5,642 nt of DNA from Acidobacteriota bacterium (GCA_021789565.1 JAJYJL010000541.1:1-5642), one strand, 5' to 3'; counted from the stretch's first letter, positions 1 to 5,642 are shown. Program-made: numbers and translations. The notes: generated from the sequence alone by a model not told the origin.

Positions 1-254
1 CCAAACCCTTGTCCGATTCGTTGTTGTCCGTTAATCCTGACAATGTGGCGGTATCCGCTCTCAAGAAGGCTGAAGACGGAAACGACTTGATCCTCCGCTG
101 CTATGAAACGGATGGCCGTGCAACAACAGCCACCCTGCAATTAGGGTTTATTCGTCAGGAATGGAAAGGCAACTTTCGTCCTCTTGAAATCAAAACATTG
201 CGATTCCCATCAACAGGTGGGGAAATCAGCGAGGTCAACCTTCTCGAAAAATAA
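1..254 (+). CDS. GH38-type alpha-mannosidase, C-terminal fragment
   Basis: This is the 3' end of a gene that begins before the window. The reading frame is open from base 3 and ends at TAA 252-254, giving 83 visible residues. The stretch NVAVSALKKAEDGNDLILRC followed by YETDGR, and the end PLEIKTLRF, match the pattern I know from the C-terminal beta-sandwich of GH38 alpha-mannosidases (an 'sAlKkAEDg.gliLRlyE..G' strand and a final 'PfEIKTLrl' strand). That family hydrolyses terminal alpha-mannosyl residues of glycans and usually has 800-1,000 or more residues, with the catalytic domain near the N-terminus, so catalytic residues cannot be inspected here. A TTG at base 9 is simply a leucine codon inside the longer frame. 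The ROK kinase gene follows after 52 bp on the same strand, suggesting a shared transcript for sugar release and phosphorylation. Family call fairly sure; exact substrate unknown. Confidence 0.75.
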   Translation, partial: KPLSDSLLSVNPDNVAVSALKKAEDGNDLILRCYETDGRATTATLQLGFIRQEWKGNFRPLEIKTLRFPSTGGEISEVNLLEK

Positions 255-290
255 AATGGCGCCGCATGTAGGATAGGCCTGAATCCCCGG

Positions 291-298
291 TAAGGAGG
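291..298 (+). promoter_or_regulatory. Strong Shine-Dalgarno of the ROK kinase gene
   Basis: TAAGGAGG is a full anti-16S complement. Its AGGAGG core ends 8 nt before the ATG at 307, which is ideal spacing. It leaves only 2 nt to the in-frame TTG at 301, so it decides the start in favour of ATG 307. Confidence 0.85.
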
Positions 299-306
299 GT
301 TTGGTA

Positions 307-1269
307 ATGAAAGATAAAGTATGGGTTGGAGTCGATATTGGCGGAACCAAAACCGCCGTTGTAGTTTCGTCATCGCCTCCCTCAATCCTTGCGCGGAAGG
401 AGTTCCCTACCCTGCCCGACCAAGGCCCGGCACGCGCCCTGAAAATGATCAAAGCCGCGATCAACAAAACCATGAGCGAACAACGATTGTCGCATTCTGC
501 CCTCCACGGAATCGGCGTGAGCTGTGGCAGCCCCATGGATCATAATGCCGGCGTCATTCAATCTCCGCCTAATCTTCCTACTTGGATCAATGTTCCGATT
601 ACCTCGATACTAGAAGAAGAATTTCACACTCGCTGCCAGCTCGAGAATGATGCCAATGCGGGAGCCGTGGCTGAACACCGCTATGGTGCGGGGCGCGGAT
701 GCCGCAATATGATCTTTCTAACCATGGGAACAGGTTTTGGAGCAGGACTGATTGTCGAGGGTCGCCTTTATCACGGCACTTCAGATCAGGCAGGGGAAAT
801 TGGGCACGTCCGCCTTACTCGCCGCGGTCCAATCGGATACAACAAGGCAGGATCCGTTGAAGGATGGGTGAGCGGCGGCGGCATGGCGCAAGTGGCCCTG
901 CGCCGGGTGGAATTGGCAAGGCGGAAGGGAAAGAAAACCTTGCTGACTGCGTGTCTGAAGAGTCAGCACACGATTACCGCTCGTGATGTTGGCCTGGCGG
1001 CCCAGCAAGGCGACCCTTTGGCCAGGCAGATCATTCAGTCGACGGGCCGGAGGCTCGGGGAAGTGCTGGCGATCCTTGTCGATATCTTTAATCCGGACCG
1101 CATCGTTATAGGAGGGTTAGCCATGCGGTTGGGGGAGACCCTCCTTGTGCCCGCCCGAAAAATTGTCAAGCGTGAGGCGTTAGCAGCAGACGTATGCCGG
1201 ATTGTGCCCGCAAGTTTGGGCGAACAGATCGGAGATATCGCAGCCCTGTGTGTAGCAATGGGATTTTAA
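307..1269 (+). CDS. ROK-family sugar kinase (glucokinase/mannokinase-like), variant without the cysteine cluster
   Basis: A 320-residue protein, normal length for a ROK kinase, which transfers phosphate from ATP to a hexose in the cytoplasm. The phosphate-binding motif VGVDIGGTK lies at residues 7-15 and the phosphate-2-like loop GTGFGAG at 141-147. The sugar-binding/catalytic segment LENDANAGA at 112-120 puts the expected catalytic Asp at D115. EIGH at 164-167 provides the conserved Glu and His of the sugar/zinc site, and FNPDRIVIGG at 261-270 is the usual C-terminal adenosine-side motif. After EIGH the classic CxCGxxGCxE zinc cluster is missing; instead there is GPIGYNKAGSVEGW (174-187) with no cysteine. 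The glutamate of the 'E' position (E185) is kept. Glycine-rich replacements of this kind occur in a subset of ROK proteins. There is no N-terminal helix-turn-helix, so it is a kinase and not a ROK repressor. Position downstream of the mannosidase fragment suggests a mannose or glucose substrate, but this is inference. It converges on the SIS gene across 38 bp, where I see no GC-rich hairpin terminator. Confidence 0.88.
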   Translation: MKDKVWVGVDIGGTKTAVVVSSSPPSILARKEFPTLPDQGPARALKMIKAAINKTMSEQRLSHSALHGIGVSCGSPMDHNAGVIQSPPNLPTWINVPITSILEEEFHTRCQLENDANAGAVAEHRYGAGRGCRNMIFLTMGTGFGAGLIVEGRLYHGTSDQAGEIGHVRLTRRGPIGYNKAGSVEGWVSGGGMAQVALRRVELARRKGKKTLLTACLKSQHTITARDVGLAAQQGDPLARQIIQSTGRRLGEVLAILVDIFNPDRIVIGGLAMRLGETLLVPARKIVKREALAADVCRIVPASLGEQIGDIAALCVAMGF

Positions 1270-1307
1270 GGCGCGCACCGATCAACAATTTTCGAAGATT
1301 TTCTACA

Positions 1308-1895
1308 TCAGGCTCGTGCGGATTGAGCGGAGGCATGGAGCCGCTCGTAAAGAACCTGCATCAGCACATGGAAGAGAATCATATGAACGTCCTCGGCTTT
1401 CTGCATATCGTGGACGTTCGCCCACAAAGAGGTCTTTACTTCCTTCGCCAGCTTTCCGCCGTCAAATCCCGTTAGGCCGACCGTATGGCCGCCCGCTTCG
1501 TTCGCATACCGAATGGCCTTCAGAACATTCAGCGAATTCCCGCTGCCCGAAATCCCGATGACAACATCCCCGGGCCGGAGGAAATTTTTTAATTGTTCAA
1601 CAAAAACCTCGTCGTAAGAAACGTCGTTGGCATAGGCCAGAATCGTCGCCACATTATCATTCAAACAAATGACCCTCAGGCGCTTTTCGAGCCCAAAGGA
1701 AACTCCCTTGTTCAAATCACAGACCATGTGTGAGGCGGTTGACCCGCTGCCGCCGTTCCCCATCACAAAGACCTGCCGCCCCTCCTTGATGGAGGACTCC
1801 ACCAGTTGCACCAACTCTTCAAATTTGTCCACCGGCACGGAATCCAGGGACTTCTTCAATCCTTCCGAATAAGCTTTCAATTGTTCTGCAATCAT
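1308..1895 (-). CDS. GmhA-like SIS-domain phosphosugar isomerase
   Basis: A 195-residue single-SIS-domain protein, nearly the length of E. coli GmhA (192), which converts sedoheptulose 7-phosphate to glycero-manno-heptose 7-phosphate for LPS or capsule heptose. Phosphosugar-binding loops are clear: MGNGGSGST at 45-53 and ISGSGNS at 115-121. A helix with H56 follows the first loop, and the C-terminal helix AEDVHMILFHVL (167-178) corresponds to the GmhA helix that carries metal and catalytic ligands. From memory of GmhA, H61, E65, Q172 and H180 line the site; here the aligned residues appear to be H56, D60, E168 and H176, so two ligands are changed conservatively. ISTSGNS of GmhA is ISGSGNS here. 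It may therefore be a heptose isomerase or a related SIS enzyme of nucleotide-sugar or polysaccharide metabolism. The start is ATG 1895, with a weak AGGCGA just upstream. The gene lies 205 bp downstream of the protease on the same strand and has its own predicted promoter. SIS fold very sure; exact reaction uncertain. Confidence 0.85.
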   Translation of the reverse strand: MIAEQLKAYSEGLKKSLDSVPVDKFEELVQLVESSIKEGRQVFVMGNGGSGSTASHMVCDLNKGVSFGLEKRLRVICLNDNVATILAYANDVSYDEVFVEQLKNFLRPGDVVIGISGSGNSLNVLKAIRYANEAGGHTVGLTGFDGGKLAKEVKTSLWANVHDMQKAEDVHMILFHVLMQVLYERLHASAQSARA

Positions 1896-1927
1896 TATCT
1901 TCGCCTGAACTTAGATTTACCTTCTGT

Positions 1928-1956
1928 AGTTTAAGGGATTCGCGCCTGGGAGTCAA
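1928..1956 (-). promoter_or_regulatory. Predicted sigma70-type promoter of the SIS gene
   Basis: Read on the minus strand, TTGACT (1951-1956, 5 of 6 to the -35 consensus) is followed after exactly 17 nt by TAAACT (1928-1933, 4 of 6 to TATAAT, with the key T1, A2 and T6). Transcription would begin near 1921, giving a leader of about 25 nt before the ATG at 1895. This is a pattern match only. Confidence 0.6.
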
Positions 1957-1978
1957 CGAAGTGAACTTAACCACTTCG
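1957..1978. repeat. Inverted repeat (7-bp arms) abutting the SIS -35 box; possible operator
   Basis: CGAAGTG (1957-1963) and CACTTCG (1972-1978) are perfect inverse complements around an 8-nt AT-rich centre. The left arm starts directly beside the predicted -35 box at 1951-1956, where a regulator could act. There is no T-run after it on either strand, so it is not a typical intrinsic terminator. An operator role is inference. Confidence 0.45.
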
Positions 1979-2086
1979 GGAGGGACGCGCGTTAAACGAC
2001 GGTCGCGCGACCGCTGCGTCTTGGCCTTGCTTGCCCGTCGCGTTTACGAGGGGAGAATGCTTCCGGCAAGAGCTACATAAGTTCAC
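1961..2086. repeat. Long-range 9-bp inverted repeat enclosing the intergenic palindrome
   Basis: GTGAACTTA (1961-1969) recurs inverted as TAAGTTCAC (2078-2086). The arms flank about 108 bp that holds the 14-bp palindrome at 2000-2013. Inside them, CGTTAAACGACGG near 1990-2002 is also imperfectly mirrored near 2033-2046. A 9-bp match in this span could still arise by chance. Confidence 0.35.
2000..2013. repeat. 14-bp perfect palindrome in the gap between the protease and SIS genes
   Basis: CGGTCGCGCGACCG equals its own reverse complement. As RNA it could form a 5-bp GC stem with a GCGC loop; as DNA it could be a dimer-binding site. GACGC at 1984-1988 and GCGTC at 2016-2020 could add an outer stem. 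It lies about 90 bp beyond the protease stop codon without a downstream T-run, so a terminator is possible only in a weak sense. The rest of 1896-2100 shows no gene. Confidence 0.5.
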
Positions 2087-2100
2087 CAGGAAAACCTTGT

Positions 2101-5061
2101 CTAATGTTTTCTAACCGCGATGCTAAGGGCCTGCGTGGCGGTCTGCGAATTGGCATCACTTATCTGCACGGTGAAGTTGCTTTTACCCATGCCCGTGGGC
2201 GTGCCGGAGACCACGCCCGTGCTGGGGGCCACGGTCAATCCGGAAGGCAAGCTGCCCGAAGTGATCGACCATGTGTAGGGCGGTGTGCCACTGGTGGCAG
2301 ACAGCGCAGCGCTGTAAGCGACATTCTGAATGCCGTTGGGCAAAGAACTGGTGGTAATGACCGGCTGCGACGCATTTACGGTAATACTTAAGGCCTTCGT
2401 AGCCGTTTGGGAATTGCCGTCGCTGACTTGCACGGTGAAATTGCTTGTCCCCGTTCCCGTGGGCGTGCCGGAAATTACGCCCGTGGCGGAAGCCAGGATC
2501 AACCCGGAAGGCAGGCTACCCGAAGTGATCGACCATGTATAAGGAGCTGTTCCGCCGGTGGCAGCCAGCGTCGCGCTATAGGCTGTGTTCTCGGTGCCAT
2601 CAGGCAAAGAACTGGTAGTTATGCTCGGCTGCGACGCATTTACGGTAATACTTAAGGCCTTCGTAGCGGTTTGGGAATTGGCGTCGCTGACTTGCACGGT
2701 GAAATTGCTTGTCCCCGTTCCGGTGGCCGTGCCAGAGATCACACCCGTGCTGGAAGCCAGGGTCAGCCCGGCAGGCAAACCGCCTGAAACGATCGACCAC
2801 GTATAAGGTGTTGTTCCGCCACTGGCAGCCAGCATCGCATTGTAAGCTATATCCTCGGTGCCGTCGAGGAAAGTACTGGTGGTAATGGAGGGCGGGGGTG
2901 GATTCACTGTGATGCTTAAGGCTTTCGTGGCGGTTTGAGCGCTGGCATCGCTGACTTGCACGGTGAAACTGCTTGTACCCGTTCCAGTTGGCGTGCCGGA
3001 AACCACGCCCGTGGTAGCCGCCAGCCCCAGCCCGGCAGGCAAACCGCCTGAAACGATCGACCACGTATAAGGAGCTGTGCCGGCTGTCGCGGCGAGCGTC
3101 GCATTGTAAGCCGCATTTTCGGTCCCATTCGGCAACGAACTGCTGGTGATCGTAACTGAATTTGCCACTAACACCGTAGCGCCATAGAAACCGTACGTGC
3201 GGTTATCGGTTGATAATGCCCTGATGCCGAGCACATGCGTTCCGTTTGAGAGGGCCGTGGTATCAAGCACACCAGTTGTTCCGCTATTGTAAACGTAGGG
3301 CGAAGAAGAGGACGTCTGGCTCAGCGCTCCGTCGATGTAGAATTGGACAAAATTTACCGATGGAGTGGGAGACGCCTGCCACTGCAAACTCCCGCCGATG
3401 GTGTCGCCATCCATGATCGTCGAATTAATACCGAAAGGAGATGAACTTTGCGTGACCACCGCACTCGCGCCGGACTGCGCCGAAGAAGAACCCGATGGAT
3501 TGGAGGCGGTCACCGTCACGCGGAGCGTTGCACCCGCATCGGCGCCAGCCAGCAACGCATAGGTCTGGGAGTTGCCGCCCACGATCGAGGAGCAGTTCGA
3601 GCCGCTGTTGTCGCAACGATACCACTGATAGCTGTAATTCGTCGGGACCCCTGACCAAGTGCCCGTTGATGCGCCCAGGAGCGAACCAATCTGGGCAAGT
3701 CCCATAACCAGCGGCGGCGCCGTATTTGCGGGCGTTCCGGTCACAGCCGCGCTGCATCCCGGCACGGCCTTGCAGACGTCGAGCCGTCCACTGGTACCCA
3801 CGAATCCGTTCAAAGAACTGAGTACATCGACGTTATTCAAGATATCTGCCCTTAAATCGCTCACCGACTGATACCCTTGCGACAAAATCAAAGCAGCCGC
3901 ACCTGACACCTCTGCCGCCGACATGGAGCACCCGCTGATGTAGCCATAGTTGCTTTGCCGCAAAGTTGAATAGATGTTCACACCGGGTGCAGCCAGTTCA
4001 ACGGTCGTCGGTCCATAATCCGAGGAACTCCAGGGATTGTCATTCTGATCGGTTGCAGCAACACAGAGCATATTCGGCCGATTGTAAGAACACGGATAAC
4101 GGGGAGTCGTGTCATTATCCTGGGCCGTATTGCCCGCCGCAGTAACCAGCAAGATATCGTTCGACCCCAGCAGGTCGATTTCGTCCGACAGCGCTTGCGA
4201 GAATGCGGTGCCCGACCATGTTTGGGAATCGTTCACGATTCGCACGTTCACGCCGGCCTGCTTGGCCTTTACCACCCAGTCCATCGCGGCGATCAGGTCG
4301 CTGGTGTTGCCGTTACCACTGCTATCCACCCACTTGACGGCCATGAGGCTGGTGCTCCAGTTCACTCCCGCTACGCCGGCCGCGTTATTGCCGACAGCGC
4401 CGATAATGCCTGCTACGTGCGTGCCATGCCCGCTATAAGCTGTGTCATCGTCCATTGGGTCGCAATTGCCGCTGAGGATGTTGTAGCCGTGGGTGCCGGA
4501 CGGACAACCGCCAATCCCTCCAGGGTTGTTCCACATATTGACCGCCAGGTCAGGGTGGGAATATTGCACTCCGGTGTCGAGAACGGCGACCACCACGGAG
4601 TTTGTTCCGGTGGTGAGACCCCACGCCGCCCGCGCCCGCTCATCGGCCCCGGCGGTTCCGGTAACGCCGTTCACCGCCTGCCCCGTATTCTCAATGGCCC
4701 ACTGGCTCCCGAAAAAAGTGTCGTCGGGCGCCGAGCCTCCGGCCACGGTTTCAACGTAATCGGGCTCCGCGTAGCGAACCTCGCGATGCGCCTTCAGTAT
4801 TTGAACCGCCCTGAAGACGCGGCCCCGGCCCACGCTTAATACGTGAACGCCCACACCAATTCTTTTTATTTCCTGCGCTCCAGCGCTGGATAAAATCCTC
4901 TGCTCGCGTGCGGACGAGACGCCGTTTTGGAACGCCATCAGCACGATGCCTTCACGGTATCTTGCTTGCTCTTTTGCGCGAGGGAAAGATTGCGATGGGC
5001 TTCCAGCCACCGCACTCAGCAGGAATGAAATCGCCGCCGCATAGTGCAACAATTTGCGCAT
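2101..5061 (-). CDS. Secreted modular S8 subtilisin-like serine protease with C-terminal Ig-like repeats
   Basis: A 986-residue exported protease. The start ATG 5059-5061 is chosen because it opens directly on a signal peptide (MRKLL, then a hydrophobic core, with AVA then GS at 17-21); the frame extends 35 codons further upstream but that part looks non-signal-like. A fervidolysin-type propeptide occupies about 37-106. The S8 catalytic domain spans about 115-430: D162 in VLDTG, H212 in GHGTHVAG, oxyanion N311 in AAGNT and nucleophile S379 in SGCSMSAAEVSG. The last motif departs from the usual GTSMAxPHVxG. Cysteines at 186/200, 324/333 and 430/436 could form disulphides outside the cell. A tryptophan-rich Ig-like module (about 443-537, with TGTWSG and YQWYRCD) is followed by a Big_7-like Ig module (about 541-634) and four putative-Ig (He_PIG-like) repeats (636-984). 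There is no PEP-CTERM, LPXTG or other anchor, so the product is probably released or retained by the Ig modules. All four key residues are present, so it is probably active, with protein or peptide substrates. Confidence 0.9.
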   Translation of the reverse strand: MRKLLHYAAAISFLLSAVAGSPSQSFPRAKEQARYREGIVLMAFQNGVSSAREQRILSSAGAQEIKRIGVGVHVLSVGRGRVFRAVQILKAHREVRYAEPDYVETVAGGSAPDDTFFGSQWAIENTGQAVNGVTGTAGADERARAAWGLTTGTNSVVVAVLDTGVQYSHPDLAVNMWNNPGGIGGCPSGTHGYNILSGNCDPMDDDTAYSGHGTHVAGIIGAVGNNAAGVAGVNWSTSLMAVKWVDSSGNGNTSDLIAAMDWVVKAKQAGVNVRIVNDSQTWSGTAFSQALSDEIDLLGSNDILLVTAAGNTAQDNDTTPRYPCSYNRPNMLCVAATDQNDNPWSSSDYGPTTVELAAPGVNIYSTLRQSNYGYISGCSMSAAEVSGAAALILSQGYQSVSDLRADILNNVDVLSSLNGFVGTSGRLDVCKAVPGCSAAVTGTPANTAPPLVMGLAQIGSLLGASTGTWSGVPTNYSYQWYRCDNSGSNCSSIVGGNSQTYALLAGADAGATLRVTVTASNPSGSSSAQSGASAVVTQSSSPFGINSTIMDGDTIGGSLQWQASPTPSVNFVQFYIDGALSQTSSSSPYVYNSGTTGVLDTTALSNGTHVLGIRALSTDNRTYGFYGATVLVANSVTITSSSLPNGTENAAYNATLAATAGTAPYTWSIVSGGLPAGLGLAATTGVVSGTPTGTGTSSFTVQVSDASAQTATKALSITVNPPPPSITTSTFLDGTEDIAYNAMLAASGGTTPYTWSIVSGGLPAGLTLASSTGVISGTATGTGTSNFTVQVSDANSQTATKALSITVNASQPSITTSSLPDGTENTAYSATLAATGGTAPYTWSITSGSLPSGLILASATGVISGTPTGTGTSNFTVQVSDGNSQTATKALSITVNASQPVITTSSLPNGIQNVAYSAALSATSGTPPYTWSITSGSLPSGLTVAPSTGVVSGTPTGMGKSNFTVQISDANSQTATQALSIAVRKH
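2110..3156 (-). repeat. Four tandem 264-bp units encoding 88-residue putative-Ig domains
   Basis: The units run at 2893-3156, 2629-2892, 2365-2628 and 2110-2364 (the last slightly shorter). The landmark PYTWSI recurs at exactly 88-residue intervals, and so does the LPxGxxN region near each unit start. Each unit follows the same order: LPNGTENxAY, then PYTWSIxSGxLPxGL, then TGVxSGTPTGTGxSxFTVQVSD, then SQTATKALSITVN. This matches the He_PIG type of bacterial Ig fold, common in secreted proteins and likely acting as spacer or binding module. The fixed period means that gain or loss of a unit would keep the frame. Confidence 0.9.
2362..2721 (-). repeat. Pair of nearly identical 96-bp blocks in neighbouring Ig repeats
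   Basis: Bases 2362-2457 and 2626-2721 are offset by exactly 264 bp and differ at only two positions by my alignment (gccgt/gcggt and tgccg/tggcg). They encode the SNFTVQVSD...SQTATKALSITVNASQP segment of the second and third repeat units. The flanking parts of the same units diverge more, which suggests recent duplication or gene conversion limited to this block. Confidence 0.8.
5005..5061 (-). other. Sec-type signal peptide of the subtilase
   Basis: Residues 1-19 have a short basic n-region (R2, K3), a hydrophobic core from L4 to L15 and an A-V-A cleavage box at 17-19, so cleavage is expected after A19. No lipobox cysteine follows, and no twin arginine is present. This segment fixes the translation start at 5061. 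A purine-rich GAAGG lies about 10 nt upstream of the ATG. Confidence 0.8.
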
Positions 5062-5193
5062 TTTCAAAAAGCCTTCGGCTCTAATCGTAATTGTTCTTAG
5101 GAAGAGCTCTCCATCTTGGGATGCAGCTCTGCGGGTAGTTTTGTAGAAATCGGTCACTGAAAGCAATCCTTTCGGCCATAACCGCGGTCACAG
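5062..5193. other. Spacer upstream of the subtilase; no clear regulatory signal
   Basis: This 132-bp stretch lies between the subtilase start and the GTG of the uncertain ORF. On the minus strand a TACGAT at 5084-5079 resembles a -10 box, but no acceptable -35 sits 16-18 nt before it. An AGAGCTCT palindrome (5103-5110) is short enough to be chance. I see no terminator or RNA gene. If the ORF at 5194 is not real, the gene-free stretch runs from 5062 to the tRNA at 5572. Confidence 0.4.
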
Positions 5194-5577
5194 GTGAAGC
5201 CCTACCTAATCCTTTCGACTGCGAGTGGGACCGGCATAAGCCGCCTTGCACAAGACCGCCTCCGGGGCGCGCTGTTACGCATCGGCCTACCTACAGATCC
5301 CCCGGCTATCGTGGATGCGGCGATGCCCCTTTCGCAAGGGTTCCCCTCGAAACCAGCCGCCGTGAAATCCTACTCCGAAATACCACTGATTGCCTGCAAG
5401 CGTATGTCACAAACCCTTGGGAAGCAATTGGGTGATTCCACGATTTCGTTTGTTCAAGTACCGGATGCGCCTGGGGGATTGACCTTAAAAGCAGAAGACG
5501 GAAATAGGAAAAGCGATGCACATTCAGAAGCGGAACTGTGGGAACGCGCCCTAGCTTGGTTACTCAGAGTTTGGTAG
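5194..5577 (+). CDS. Uncertain ORF, 127 codons, function unknown
   Basis: I do not recognise this product. The frame opens after a TAA at 5179-5181, its only early start is GTG 5194, and no Shine-Dalgarno lies before it. The predicted protein is mostly soluble, without signal peptide or transmembrane segment. Its N-terminal part is rich in small residues, the middle carries SEIPLIACKR and TISFVQVPDAPGG, and the end is a possible amphipathic helix ELWERALAWLLRVW. I counted 69 of 127 codons ending in G or C, which does not separate coding from non-coding here. The composition is protein-like, which speaks for a real gene. The missing ribosome site, and a stop codon inside the opposing tRNA gene (overlap 5572-5577), speak against it. 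It could also be a decayed gene remnant. It is divergent from the subtilase. Confidence 0.35.
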   Translation: MKPYLILSTASGTGISRLAQDRLRGALLRIGLPTDPPAIVDAAMPLSQGFPSKPAAVKSYSEIPLIACKRMSQTLGKQLGDSTISFVQVPDAPGGLTLKAEDGNRKSDAHSEAELWERALAWLLRVW

Positions 5578-5642
5578 CGCTACCGGGAATCGAACCCGGG
5601 TCTCCAGATTGAGAATCTGACGTCCTAACCCCTAGACGATAG
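5572..5642 (-). tRNA. tRNA-Glu(CUC), 5' end cut by the window edge
   Basis: The minus strand folds as a cloverleaf. The CCA end is encoded (5572-5574) and the discriminator base is A. The 3' acceptor strand is TAGCGCT, with only the last three bases (CTA) of its partner inside the window, so four bases are missing. The D-arm is GTCT-AGGGGTTA-GGAC. The anticodon stem TCAGA/TCTGG closes loop TTCTCAA with anticodon CTC at 5611-5613. The variable loop has 4 nt, and the T-arm is CCGGG-TTCGATT-CCCGG. The CUC anticodon reads GAG, and the 'TCGTCTAG...TTAGGAC' D-region is typical of bacterial tRNA-Glu. Confidence 0.95.

Noticed and set aside
301..306. TTG start at 301 for the ROK kinase
   Set aside because: It lies only 2 nt after the AGGAGG core, while ATG 307 has ideal spacing.
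1270..1307. Possible bidirectional terminator between the converging ROK and SIS genes
   Set aside because: The gap has a short TTCGAA palindrome and T-rich runs but no GC-rich stem.
2104..2806. Several similar plus-strand open frames with repeated sequence opposite the Ig repeats
   Set aside because: Their similarity to each other comes from the tandem repeat units on the minus strand, so they are shadows and not a gene family.
2110..3156. Regular repeats as a possible CRISPR array
   Set aside because: The period is 264 bp with coding similarity over the whole unit, and there are no short identical repeats with unique spacers.
4195..4839. Plus-strand open frame of 214 codons opposite the protease catalytic domain
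   Set aside because: It is antisense to a well-supported S8 domain, has no ribosome site and its translation resembles no family. Other open frames inside the protease, ROK and SIS genes were rejected for the same reason.
5062..5166. 35-codon N-terminal extension of the subtilase frame to an ATG at 5166
   Set aside because: The extension is charged and would bury a clean signal peptide that begins at the ATG at 5061.

Overview
The window looks like a chromosomal stretch from a free-living bacterium of moderate GC content, most likely an Acidobacteriota-type soil organism. That guess rests mainly on the secreted subtilase with a long C-terminal stack of putative Ig domains, an architecture I associate with that phylum, and on the sugar-salvage genes. 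No taxonomic marker in the window settles it.

Layout, left to right. (1) 1-254, plus strand: the C-terminal end of a large glycoside hydrolase, best read as a GH38 alpha-mannosidase. (2) 307-1269, plus strand: a complete ROK-family sugar kinase behind a perfect Shine-Dalgarno, 52 bp downstream and probably in the same operon. (3) 1308-1895, minus strand: a GmhA-like SIS-domain phosphosugar isomerase, convergent with the kinase and with a good sigma70-type promoter of its own. (4) 1896-2100: a structured intergenic region with a hairpin beside the SIS promoter, a 14-bp perfect palindrome and a longer-range inverted repeat. (5) 2101-5061, minus strand: a secreted modular S8 subtilase of 986 residues (signal peptide, propeptide, catalytic domain, two different Ig-like modules, four 88-residue putative-Ig repeats). 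(6) 5062-5193: spacer with no convincing promoter. (7) 5194-5577, plus strand: an uncertain 127-codon ORF of unknown function that runs into (8) 5572-5642, minus strand: tRNA-Glu(CUC), cut by the window edge.

How the genes may work together: the mannosidase and ROK kinase form a plausible release-and-phosphorylate pair for hexose (possibly mannose) from glycans. The SIS protein also handles a phosphosugar but is transcribed separately, so a pathway link is only suggested. The subtilase is an exported degradative enzyme and has no evident link to the sugar genes.

I do not see a clearly new biological system here. The points most worth a second look are the altered active-site serine motif of the subtilase, the near-identical 96-bp blocks inside its repeat array, the ROK kinase without the family cysteine cluster, the SIS protein with altered metal-ligand positions, and the structured DNA at 1951-2086.
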